This document shows, piece by piece, positions 27,222 to 34,825 of a stretch of 64,000 nucleotides of DNA. This stretch comes from JAAYPI01 sp963668615. Its GTDB lineage: Bacteria > Bacteroidota > Bacteroidia > Bacteroidales > Paludibacteraceae. The stretch covers positions 62,001 to 126,000 of the forward strand of contig CAXXCL010000002.1 of NCBI GenBank assembly GCA_963668615.2. The letters are read 5' to 3'. Both the position numbers and the translations under genes were made by a program. The notes under the pieces are model-generated. The model was not told where the DNA came from and did no database searches. It was given only the letters and a program-made list of their open reading frames with translations. Positions within the stretch are counted from its first letter, which is position 1, and every line of letters starts with the position of its first letter.

Positions 27222-27259
27222 AAAAAAAAAGCCTAACCCACATAGGTGAGAAAGGCTTT
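27222..27259 (-). terminator. Attenuator terminator hairpin upstream of ilvD
   Basis: On the minus strand AAAGCC (254-259) pairs with GGCTTT (228-233), an inner CTCAC stem pairs with GTGGG (one U-G pair) over a CUAU loop, and nine T follow. It lies 38 bp before the ilvD ATG and downstream of the leader ORF. Its 5' arm contains TCTCACCTA (complement of 27243-27251), which is perfectly complementary to TAGGTGAGA at the leader ORF end (complement of 27289-27297). The terminator therefore competes with an antiterminator pairing. Confidence 0.85.
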
Positions 27260-27290
27260 ATATTGTTGTAAATTCGAACACACACCCATC

Positions 27291-27353
27291 TCACCTACTG
27301 GCACAGACCACTAGAAGAATGACATTGACGATGAGGGTGCTTAGTGTTTTCAT
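27291..27353 (-). CDS. Branched-chain leader peptide (ilv operon attenuator)
   Basis: A 20-codon ORF starts at ATG 27353 and ends with TGA at 27291-27293. The product begins MKTLST and contains LIVNVILLVV, then ends CASR. Ten of twenty codons are Leu, Ile or Val, the three end products of the operon. Its stop codon lies inside the antiterminator half-site TAGGTGAGA. A ribosome that reaches the stop masks that site and lets the terminator form; a ribosome stalled on Leu/Ile/Val codons leaves it free to pair with the terminator's 5' arm. A further pairing, CACCC..ATC in the ORF with GATGGGTG after it, could form the 1:2 stem. The function is inferred from this layout. Confidence 0.88.
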   Translation of the reverse strand: MKTLSTLIVNVILLVVCASR

Positions 27354-27387
27354 TACAATTCTTTATGATTTAGAAGAAAACTGTTTG

Positions 27388-27416
27388 CAAAAGTATGAAT
27401 ATTTTTTTAAATCAAA
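27388..27416 (-). promoter_or_regulatory. Promoter of the ilv operon leader (TTTG, 17 bp, TACTTTTG)
   Basis: On the minus strand TACTTTTG (complement of 27388-27395) matches TAnnTTTG, with TTTG 17 bp upstream (complement of 27413-27416). Transcription would start about 25-30 nt before the leader peptide ATG, as needed for attenuation. Confidence 0.65.
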
Positions 27417-27503
27417 AGTATTTTTGGTAAAAATAATGCAAATTGTGGCTCTTTTTTTCGGTTCTCTTTTCGTATAATTTCTTTCTCATTACAAAAAAAA
27501 TCG

Positions 27504-27511
27504 TATTTTTG
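27504..27511 (+). promoter_or_regulatory. -7 promoter element TATTTTTG upstream of the phosphohexomutase gene
   Basis: TATTTTTG lies 25 bp before the ATG at 27536 and matches the -7 consensus. The spacing is the same as for the RNase H gene. Confidence 0.55.
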
Positions 27512-27535
27512 CACGGAATAAAAATAAACTAAAAT

Positions 27536-29287
27536 ATGGAAAAGGACTTACTTTTACAAGTAAAGGAAAAAGCTCAACGTTGGTTAGATGGCAACTACGA
27601 TGAGAAAACTAAAGAGCAAGTGAAAGCCATGCTTGCTAATAGTGATACTACAGACTTAATAGAATCTTTTTATAAGGACTTGGAATTTGGTACTGGTGGT
27701 TTACGTGGCATTATGGGCGTAGGAACCAACAGAATGAATATTTATACCGTTGGTTCGGCTACTCAGGGTTTATCAAATTACCTAAAGAAAGAATTTGGAA
27801 AAAGCGGCATTCAAATTAAAGTAGCTGTTGGCTATGATTGTCGTAATAATAGTGAGCTTTTTGCCAAAACAGCCGCTAATATTTTTTCGGCAAATGGAAT
27901 TAAAGTTTACCTGTTCAATAGTTTGAGACCTACACCTGAGGTTTCCTTTGCTATTCGTCATTTGCAATGTCAAAGTGGTATTGTTCTTACAGCAAGTCAC
28001 AACCCTAAGGAATATAACGGATATAAAGCATATTGGAATGATGGGGCTCAGGTAATTGCTCCTCACGATGTAAATATTATTCATGAAGTGAATAATGTAA
28101 AAACGGTAGATGATGTGAAATTTACCGGAAATCCTTCTTTGATAGAACTTATCGGAGAAGAAGTTGATGCCGTTTATTTGGATAAAATTAAATCTTTGTC
28201 TCTTTCTCCGGAAGCTATTCAGAGAAATAAAGACATGAAAATTGTATATACCCCTATTCATGGTACCGGTGTTCGCTTGATTCCTGCGGCTTTGAAAGCG
28301 TATGGTTTTACAAACATTGTTAACGTGCCGGAACAGGACGTTACCAGTGGCGATTTTCCTACTGTAGTTTCGCCTAATCCTGAGGAACCTGCAGCTCTTA
28401 AAATGGCCGTTGAAAAAGGTGAGAAGGTAAATGCCGATTTGGTAATGGCTTCAGACCCCGATGGTGACCGTTTGGGTATTGCTGTGAAGAATAATGCCGG
28501 AAAGTTTATTTTGGTAAATGGAAATCAAACAGCTTTGTTATTTACTTATTACATCATTCGTAGGTGGAAAGAACTTGGTAAATTGAAAGGTAAAGAATAT
28601 GTTGTTAAAACCATTGTTACTACAGAATTGATTACCGATATAGCTAAAAAATTTGGTGTTCGTTTTTTTGATTGCTACACCGGATTTAAGTGGATAGCTG
28701 CTGTTATTCGTGAAAACGAAAGTAAACTTCAATACATCGGTGGGGGTGAAGAAAGCTACGGATTTTTGGCTCAAGATTTTGTTCGTGATAAAGATGCTGT
28801 TTCTGCCTGTACTTTGATGGCTGAAATTGCTGCTTGGGCAAAAGATAACGGAAAAACGTTGTATCAACTTTTACAAGATATTTATTTGGAATTCGGCTAT
28901 TCAAGAGAAAAAGGTATTTCTGTTGTAAAAAAGGGCAAAACCGGTGCAGAAGAAATAAAAAAAATGATGACAACTTTAAGAAGTCGTCCTCCAAAGGAAA
29001 TTGCAGGTTCAGCCGTAATCCTTATAAAAGACTTTGCGACTTTGCGTTCAATTGATTTGAGGGCAGGTGAAACCACTACATTAGAAATGCCTGAGACATC
29101 TAATGTATTGCAGTTCTTCACACAAGACGGAACGAAAATTTCTGTTCGTCCTTCAGGAACAGAACCCAAAATTAAGTTTTACATCGAAGTGCGTGGCGAA
29201 TTGAAGTCTCGTGAGGGTTATGATAAAGCGGAACAAGCAGCTGATGAAAAAATAAAAGCTGTTATGGCTTCCTTGAATTTGAATTAA
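27536..29287 (+). CDS. Phosphoglucomutase/phosphomannomutase (phospho-sugar mutase)
   Basis: 583 aa, the long PgcA-type form of the alpha-D-phosphohexomutase superfamily. The four family loops are all visible. The phosphoserine loop is TASHNPKEYNGYKAYW with Ser near 154. The metal loop is ASDPDGDRLG. The sugar-binding loop is YIGGGEESYGF. The phosphate-binding loop is SVRPSGTEPKIKFYIEV. It interconverts hexose 1- and 6-phosphates, linking glycogen and cell-envelope sugar nucleotide synthesis to glycolysis. It is monocistronic, with its own promoter and a strong terminator. Confidence 0.93.
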   Translation: MEKDLLLQVKEKAQRWLDGNYDEKTKEQVKAMLANSDTTDLIESFYKDLEFGTGGLRGIMGVGTNRMNIYTVGSATQGLSNYLKKEFGKSGIQIKVAVGYDCRNNSELFAKTAANIFSANGIKVYLFNSLRPTPEVSFAIRHLQCQSGIVLTASHNPKEYNGYKAYWNDGAQVIAPHDVNIIHEVNNVKTVDDVKFTGNPSLIELIGEEVDAVYLDKIKSLSLSPEAIQRNKDMKIVYTPIHGTGVRLIPAALKAYGFTNIVNVPEQDVTSGDFPTVVSPNPEEPAALKMAVEKGEKVNADLVMASDPDGDRLGIAVKNNAGKFILVNGNQTALLFTYYIIRRWKELGKLKGKEYVVKTIVTTELITDIAKKFGVRFFDCYTGFKWIAAVIRENESKLQYIGGGEESYGFLAQDFVRDKDAVSACTLMAEIAAWAKDNGKTLYQLLQDIYLEFGYSREKGISVVKKGKTGAEEIKKMMTTLRSRPPKEIAGSAVILIKDFATLRSIDLRAGETTTLEMPETSNVLQFFTQDGTKISVRPSGTEPKIKFYIEVRGELKSREGYDKAEQAADEKIKAVMASLNLN

Positions 29288-29312
29288 CCAATTTTTATTA
29301 ACGATTAATATA

Positions 29313-29346
29313 TAAAAAGGTCGGAAAATATTTTCCGACCTTTTTT
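29313..29346 (+). terminator. Terminator after the phosphohexomutase gene
   Basis: A perfect stem AAAAGGTCGGAAAA / TTTTCCGACCTTTT with a two-base centre is followed by T. It has A and T tails on both sides and could work in both directions, serving also the convergent CNNM-type gene. Confidence 0.85.
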
Positions 29347-29392
29347 ATTCAAAGCACTTATTTTATTATAATGCTCTATTTACGTTATGCAG

Positions 29393-30670
29393 TCAATCAA
29401 GTTTTGTTAGTAAGATTTTATCAATTTTGTTGCCATCAATATCAACAATTTCAATTTTGTAACCTAAATAATCGAATTTATCACCTATTTCAGGAATTTT
29501 ATTAATTTGATTAAACACAAATCCGGCAACGGTAGAATAATCTATTTTTTCGAAATCAATTGTGAAGTCCTCAATAATTTCGATTAGTGTTTCTATCGGT
29601 GCGTCGCCACTTACAAGAACTGTTTTATCATCGCGGACAAACACATCAGGCTCATAGGCTTCACCTTCATCGGGAATTTGTCCGACAATGTTTTCGATGA
29701 TGTCATGCAATGTTATAATTCCTTCAAATTCACCATATTCATCCACTACAAAACAAATATGAATTTTTTTCTGGCGAAATAAACTTAATACTTTTTTGGC
29801 GTCGGTGTTTTCGGGAACAATAATGGGTTGAACTAATAAGTTCGAAAGTTTAAATTTATTATCTGCAGCCAATGATTTATAAAAATCTTTCAGGTATATT
29901 ACTCCTTGAAAGTTATCTAATTTTCCTTTACAGCAAACAATTTTACTGTGTTGAACTTCCAATAAAGCTTGTTTTATTTCATTTTCGGGCTTTTCAATAT
30001 TTATCCATTCTACTTCTGTTCGGTGTGTCATTACGTGCTTTGCTTTTTTGTCGGAGAAGTAAAATATCCTTTCGTGGATGATGTTTTGACCTTTCTCTAT
30101 AACGCCTTCTGCAGAAGCAATTTTAATCATTTGTCTTAATTCCGATTCTGTTAGATGTTCGTTTTGTTTCTTTATTCCAAGTAAATTCTTGATAAAGTTA
30201 GTAGAAATAGACAACAGTTTTACAAACGGATAAAAAGCTCTGCTGAAATGGTAGATGATGGGGGCAACTCGTATGGCAATGTTGTCAGGATCGCTCAAAG
30301 CAATTGTTTTTGGAACCAATTCACCAACTACAATGGAGATGTAGGTGATAAGTAATATTGTCAATGTCAAGGCGATTTCATGTGCATAGGGTTGAGTAAT
30401 AGCAAATTTTTCGAAGAAAGGAGAAACCGAATCGGCAATATTGATACCACCATATACCCCAGTAACAATACTTATCAATGTAATGCCTACCTGAATAGCT
30501 GACAAGAAATTTTCTGAATTTTTGAGTAAATGCAGAGCTGTTTTTGCTCCTTTGCTTCCTTCCAGTCTTGCTTGTTCCAATCTCGCTGTTTTACTAGATA
30601 CCAATGCAATTTCGGACAAAGCAAAAAAACCGTTTAAAAGAATTAAAATGCCTAATATTGCTATTTCCAT
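29393..30670 (-). CDS. CNNM/CorC-type (hemolysin family) membrane protein with CBS domains
   Basis: About 425 aa from the ATG at 30670 (MEIAILGILILLNGFFALSEIALVSS). The N-terminal DUF21/CNNM domain has three to four TM segments with SALSEIALVSSKTARLEQA-like and GELVPKTIALSDP motifs. Paired CBS domains follow (about 205-330, for example MTHRTEVEWINIEKPENEI and CFVVDEYGEFEGIITLHDIIENIVGQI). A C-terminal CorC/HlyC transporter-associated domain holds VSGDAPIETLIEII and VAGFVFNQINKIPEIGDKF. Such proteins are implicated in magnesium/cobalt efflux. Reports of hemolysis are historical. It is monocistronic. Confidence 0.9.
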   Translation of the reverse strand: MEIAILGILILLNGFFALSEIALVSSKTARLEQARLEGSKGAKTALHLLKNSENFLSAIQVGITLISIVTGVYGGINIADSVSPFFEKFAITQPYAHEIALTLTILLITYISIVVGELVPKTIALSDPDNIAIRVAPIIYHFSRAFYPFVKLLSISTNFIKNLLGIKKQNEHLTESELRQMIKIASAEGVIEKGQNIIHERIFYFSDKKAKHVMTHRTEVEWINIEKPENEIKQALLEVQHSKIVCCKGKLDNFQGVIYLKDFYKSLAADNKFKLSNLLVQPIIVPENTDAKKVLSLFRQKKIHICFVVDEYGEFEGIITLHDIIENIVGQIPDEGEAYEPDVFVRDDKTVLVSGDAPIETLIEIIEDFTIDFEKIDYSTVAGFVFNQINKIPEIGDKFDYLGYKIEIVDIDGNKIDKILLTKLD

Positions 30671-30748
30671 TTTTGTTATTTCATATAATTTTGGTAACAA
30701 TTACTAAATACCAAAAGTACGAGATTATTTTAATAAATCTATTTTCAA

Positions 30749-31324
30749 TTAAAAATTGCCCACGATAAATTGATATCCTACAGAAATTGCAATAGGTAAT
30801 AAATTTTGTGAAAATACTACACCATGAAAGTTTTCTAAATGGTTAATATAGTCATTGACTTCAGTTCCTCTGAGTGGTACATATAGAGCGAAAGTGAAGT
30901 ATCCCTTATTTGTTGGAGCAAATTTAAGGTCTATTCCTCCTCCGATAGTTGCACCGTAAAATAATTTGTTATATTCTTCTTTTCCGGATACTGTTATTGA
31001 CGTATTGTAACCATACATTCCCGTTAAAAAAGGATAGACTTTTGTAAAATGATTTTTGTTTATTACTCTGATTTTTGCACCGACATTGTAACCGACATCA
31101 GCAAGGGCATAACCAATTCCTGCAAATAGTCCGATATTTTGCTGTGGATAAAATAAAATATTAGCTCCGAAAAGTCCCCCATAATTAAATCCTGCACCAA
31201 TTCCCAATGAAGTTTTTTCAATAGCATAGACTCGACTTGTAGCTGTAGAATCATTGATTTCTTGAGAGAAAGCAGAAAAACTTCCCCAAAGAACTATTAG
31301 CACGACAAGAATGTATCTTTTCAT
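30749..31324 (-). CDS. Small outer-membrane beta-barrel-like exported protein
   Basis: 191 aa. A clear signal peptide (MKRYILVVLIVLWGSFSAFSQ) is followed by alternating amphipathic strands rich in Gly and aromatic residues (SLGIGAGFNYGGLFGANILFYP, IGLFAGIGYALADVGYNVGAKI, LFYGATIGGGIDLKF). The last residue is Phe (GYQFIVGNF), as expected for outer-membrane insertion by the BAM complex. Eight strands would fit the length. The role is unknown. It stands 79 bp upstream of the CNNM-type gene on the same strand and may be independent. Confidence 0.7.
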   Translation of the reverse strand: MKRYILVVLIVLWGSFSAFSQEINDSTATSRVYAIEKTSLGIGAGFNYGGLFGANILFYPQQNIGLFAGIGYALADVGYNVGAKIRVINKNHFTKVYPFLTGMYGYNTSITVSGKEEYNKLFYGATIGGGIDLKFAPTNKGYFTFALYVPLRGTEVNDYINHLENFHGVVFSQNLLPIAISVGYQFIVGNF

Positions 31325-31534
31325 GATTTTTTAATCAGTATTAATTTTTAAGTTAATTTATGTTTAGGCTGCAAAAGTACATGATTATTCCAAATAAAAA
31401 TGCTTTTGAGTAAATTCCTATAATGATTTGGTTAAAAAATGGAGTTTGGTATTTATTATATTTTCAGCAGGATTAATGTTTAAAATCGGAACAGAACTTT
31501 CGGTTACTACGTTTTTTTATGTTTGTATTTAATC

Positions 31535-31882
31535 TTAGTACATTAAATGTTTTTTTGAGTTTTTTCTCCAACCTGCCTGACTTTCGTACTTGACAAAATA
31601 AACTTTTAAATCGGCTTGACTTTCGAAGTTCACAAAGAATATATTTTTTTTTGCTTGATTTTCGTATTTTGTAAAATACCATTTTCCGTCATTTTCACCT
31701 GCTTGGCTTTCGTATTGCACTTTATAAACTTTTATATCCGCCTGACTTTCGTATTTTGCTACATAGACTTTTATATCCGCTTGACTTTCATACTTTACGC
31801 AATATACTCTTTGAGCCGTGATGCTGTTAAAGGTTAACATCAGGGTAAGAACCAATGATATATATTTCAATTTTAGCTTCAT
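31535..31882 (-). CDS. DUF6150-like exported repeat protein
   Basis: 115 aa. After a signal peptide (MKLKLKYISLVLTLMLTFNSITAQ) come six imperfect repeats of about 13 residues on the pattern VYxVKYESQADIK: RVYCVKYESQAD, KVYVAKYESQAD, KVYKVQYESQAG, WYFTKYENQAK, FFVNFESQAD, VYFVKYESQAG. The tail WRKNSKKHLMY is basic. I recall this family as DUF6150, a small Bacteroidetes group. The regular Tyr/Phe-Val alternation suggests one strand plus turn per repeat. The start codon follows directly on the stop of the large EF-hand gene, so the two are translationally coupled. Function unknown. Confidence 0.75.
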   Translation of the reverse strand: MKLKLKYISLVLTLMLTFNSITAQRVYCVKYESQADIKVYVAKYESQADIKVYKVQYESQAGENDGKWYFTKYENQAKKNIFFVNFESQADLKVYFVKYESQAGWRKNSKKHLMY

Positions 31883-34141
31883 TTAAAAAATTCCCCATTT
31901 AGCCAAAAATCCGAAGTGCCATAGTAGGTAGGCAGCAACTCCTAAAACAATAATTAAACTTATTAAAATTGGTACAACCGGATTTTTCTTTTTTGCAAAG
32001 GGATCAATCAGATTAAGTCTTGAATTTTCAGGCAAAGTTGCCAAGTGAGTTAATGTGTTCCCAAAGGCAATATTGATGGTTGCTTGTGCGTTAATAGCCC
32101 AGCCATTGGCATCTAATAGGGGAGCCAAGTTTCTTTTTCTGAGTTTAAGCCATGCCAATATCATGGATGGTCCTGAAATACAAAGCATTATACCAACAAT
32201 GGCAAGAGGCATTTTCCACCAAACTAAGCTCAAAAATCCTGTGAGAATTGAGGTTAGAACCGATCCGATAGCACCTAGAGCCAAACTAAGGGCTGCAAAT
32301 ATACCAACAAATTTTCCAATGTCAAAGGCTTGATGAGGTGCCGTTGTAGCAGGTTTTGCAGGGATAGTTCCTCCCGTTTCTACTGAGTTTTTTAGACCTT
32401 CATCAACTTTGTTCGTTGTTGTTTCTATTTTTGAAGTTGCCACAGTTTCTACCTCTTTATCTTTTGCAGATGCAAACTTTTCAATTTGAGTAGAAATGAA
32501 TCGAGAAACTTTTCTGTATGGAGACCAAAATGCTTGTCGAATACTGATGGGATTATCAATTACTTTTATGATAGTGGCATCCCAATCTTCACCTTGTCTG
32601 TCGTAAAAAATAGCATTTCTGCCTACTTCTATATTGTCAAAATCACCATCGGTCAATGCTGCCACAATCGTCATTCTTTCATTTTTTGTTTTAGAATAAC
32701 ATTCACAATAGAGTAAACAAATTCCGCTGGTTTTTGCAATCGTATTGTGTTTGTTCATGTCGCTAACCTTTATACACAAGTCGCAACAACGTTGATCGAT
32801 GTATAGACTTCCTACTTGAAAAATAGCTTTTGATTCGGACGAATAGAAATCGTGAAAAGTAACATAATTTTTTAGCAGTTTATAAAGATCTCGATAATAT
32901 CTTGCCAATTTGTCTACTAAAATAATATTGTTAGTATTTGTTTCTAAAGCATTGTCTTGTTCAATTAAGAAGAGTAATGATTCTTTGGTTTTACCTGCAA
33001 GTAGTGCACGAATGCTTGGTAAACCTAGTTTTTCCACCGCTTCACCTGCCTTTTCTGCTTGCCAATTTTTATAGTCGTCAAATTTTTGATCAATTGTTTT
33101 CCATTCGTTTTCCGTCAGATTTTGGTTGTTTGGGAACTCAGGTTCAACGACTGATTTTTTGAAGTTGTTTAATGCATTTTCCCATGCCGGATTGATTCCT
33201 TTTGTAAGGGGAAGAGCTTTACCAGCTTCAATTTTTGTGAGCGGAAAATTTGATATTTCGTCAGTACAAGAAGATAAATCTTTCGAACTTATTTCTTCGT
33301 ATTTGGCATTGAGCGAATTTAAAATACCAACAGAGTCTTCATCAAATTCGGCTAAACGACATCTTAAATAATAATCTTCCATTTTCGATTTGATGGCAGA
33401 ATAAGAAGCAAAAGCATCGGCTGTTGAATCTCCAAAAGGTAATATTTTTTTTAGATTGACTTCCGCTTTGGCATACCAAGCAGAATAATCTTCGCAATTT
33501 TTGTAAAATTCATTGATTAAATCAATCGAAATTCCTTCTTTTCCATTTCTGTCGGTAACGGAACCCAAGCAAGAAATGATGTCATTGATGAGTTTTTTTA
33601 TATTTGTATCATCAGTTGAATCTTCTGTGATAATACCGTCTCCGTTGAATCGTGTATTCGCAAAAATGCTAACCGTGTCGGAAGTTTCTTCCACAAAAAT
33701 TTCGGAGGCATCCGGTTTTCCGATATTGGTTAAAATTTGTTTGGCAGATGCCAATAGATTTTTTCCTTCCTGGGTAGCTGTATTAATGTGAGAAAGCGGA
33801 AGTCCATCGTTTTCTTTGACTAAATCATTCGGATCTTTGATAAGAGAAGTTACCCATTTTACAGCCTCCAAAATTTCCGGAACTCTTATTCTTCCATCAT
33901 TGTCATTATCAATTAATTCAAGCGTTTTTGAATCAATTTCCATTCCATAAACGGGACAACTCAGTGCAGTCCAAAGTTTTTGGTCTAAATATTCCAGCGA
34001 AATCAAATCTTGTCCGGTTTCGATGTTCACTCGATTAACACCCCCTACGCGAGAAAATTGCCAGATGTGAGTGTTATTATTTGCACTGATAATGTTTTTT
34101 AAATTACTTACTTTTTCCAAAACTTTTGTCGATTTTGCCAT
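31883..34141 (-). CDS. Large membrane protein with EF-hand-like calcium sites
   Basis: 752 aa. The soluble N-terminal part (1-570) has two EF-hand-type loops: LIDNDNDGRIRVPEIL near 80, and TRFNGDGIITED near 165. Around 450-480 is a Cys-rich stretch (YIDQRCCDLCIKVS, CLLYCECYS). A linker of Ser/Thr/Pro is followed by three hydrophobic segments (IFAALSLALGAIGSVLTSILTGFLSLVWW, MPLAIVGIMLCISGPSMILAWL, VVPILISLIIVLGVAAYLLWHFGFL). It has no signal peptide, so the bulk is probably cytoplasmic and tethered by the C-terminus. I know relatives only as EF-hand domain-containing hypothetical proteins of Bacteroidetes. Confidence 0.7.
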   Translation of the reverse strand: MAKSTKVLEKVSNLKNIISANNNTHIWQFSRVGGVNRVNIETGQDLISLEYLDQKLWTALSCPVYGMEIDSKTLELIDNDNDGRIRVPEILEAVKWVTSLIKDPNDLVKENDGLPLSHINTATQEGKNLLASAKQILTNIGKPDASEIFVEETSDTVSIFANTRFNGDGIITEDSTDDTNIKKLINDIISCLGSVTDRNGKEGISIDLINEFYKNCEDYSAWYAKAEVNLKKILPFGDSTADAFASYSAIKSKMEDYYLRCRLAEFDEDSVGILNSLNAKYEEISSKDLSSCTDEISNFPLTKIEAGKALPLTKGINPAWENALNNFKKSVVEPEFPNNQNLTENEWKTIDQKFDDYKNWQAEKAGEAVEKLGLPSIRALLAGKTKESLLFLIEQDNALETNTNNIILVDKLARYYRDLYKLLKNYVTFHDFYSSESKAIFQVGSLYIDQRCCDLCIKVSDMNKHNTIAKTSGICLLYCECYSKTKNERMTIVAALTDGDFDNIEVGRNAIFYDRQGEDWDATIIKVIDNPISIRQAFWSPYRKVSRFISTQIEKFASAKDKEVETVATSKIETTTNKVDEGLKNSVETGGTIPAKPATTAPHQAFDIGKFVGIFAALSLALGAIGSVLTSILTGFLSLVWWKMPLAIVGIMLCISGPSMILAWLKLRKRNLAPLLDANGWAINAQATINIAFGNTLTHLATLPENSRLNLIDPFAKKKNPVVPILISLIIVLGVAAYLLWHFGFLAKWGIF

Positions 34142-34337
34142 ATATCATTCAATTTGTAAAGCGTAATAATAATTAAATTTTTTAACAAAATAAACTATTT
34201 TATTTTTTGTTTACCTTAACATGGGGATAATTCCGTGTTTCACGAGGCTAAAAATATGGTTTCTTTTTATTTTTTCTTCTATCAATAATGAAAAATGTAT
34301 ATTTTGTTAGAAAAAATATTTGAAAATATTTTTTTAG

Positions 34338-34355
34338 TTAGTATTTGCTTACTAA
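34338..34355. promoter_or_regulatory. Candidate MarR operator TTAGTA-N6-TACTAA before the regulator gene
   Basis: A perfect six-base inverted repeat TTAGTA TTTGCT TACTAA lies 9 bp before the MarR ATG. A -7-like sequence (TAGTATTTG) overlaps it, so a bound dimer would block transcription. A related repeat precedes the P-type ATPase gene. Confidence 0.6.
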
Positions 34356-34364
34356 TATTGCATC

Positions 34365-34778
34365 ATGAAAAAGTTAATTGAAGTAGTATCTGTGCTTTCA
34401 AATATGGTTGGGCTAATGGAAGAAAATGCTAAAGAGCAATTCAACCTTTCTAACCTCACACTTACACAGATGCATTATCTTGAAACACTTAATTCACTTG
34501 GAAATCCGAGTATGACCGAGTTGGCTATTGCACTAAAGCTCTCGAAGCCAACTGTAAAAGTTGCGATTGACAAGTTGATTGAGAAAGATTTTGTATTTAA
34601 AGTGCAATCTGATGAGGATCGCCGCAGTGCACATCTTCACCTGACCGAAAAAGGAAAGCTTATCAATGTTATGCATGATTATGCCCATAAATGCATAGCA
34701 GAACATATTTTGAAAAAATTGACCGTTACCGAACAAGAAGAATTTGTCGTTTTATTAAACAAAATAGTAACCAAATAA
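34365..34778 (+). CDS. MarR-family transcriptional regulator (linked to P-type ATPase)
   Basis: 137 aa with the MarR winged helix-turn-helix: LTLTQMHYLETLNSLGNPSMTELAIALKLSKPTVKVAIDKLIEKDFVFKVQSDEDRRSAHLHLTEKGK. The wing motif D-E-D-R-R-S is classical. The dimer helices flank it at both ends. It lies 47 bp before the P-type ATPase gene. Both genes carry similar TTAGTA-type inverted repeats in front, so autoregulation plus control of the pump is likely. The inducing ligand is unknown; a metal or cation is a guess from the neighbour. Confidence 0.88.
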   Translation: MKKLIEVVSVLSNMVGLMEENAKEQFNLSNLTLTQMHYLETLNSLGNPSMTELAIALKLSKPTVKVAIDKLIEKDFVFKVQSDEDRRSAHLHLTEKGKLINVMHDYAHKCIAEHILKKLTVTEQEEFVVLLNKIVTK

Positions 34779-34795
34779 TTTTTTTTGCCTTTATA

Positions 34796-34823
34796 GTTAG
34801 AATTTACTAACAAATTTTAGTAA
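34796..34823. promoter_or_regulatory. Candidate MarR operators before the P-type ATPase gene
   Basis: Two overlapping inverted repeats occur just before the ATPase ATG: GTTAG-N6-CTAAC (34796-34811) and TTACTAA-N6-TTAGTAA (34804-34823). Both share the TTAG/CTAA half-site with the repeat at 34338-34355. Confidence 0.55.
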
Positions 34824-34825
34824 TC

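Noticed and set aside
27222..27353. Riboswitch or T-box before ilvD
   Set aside because: No conserved aptamer or T-box sequence is visible, while the Leu/Ile/Val ORF and the alternative stems fully explain the region.
31560..31830. CRISPR-like series of similar units of about 39 bp
   Set aside because: The repeats are in frame and encode the VYxVKYESQAD units of an exported protein. Units are imperfect and there are no unique spacers or cas genes.
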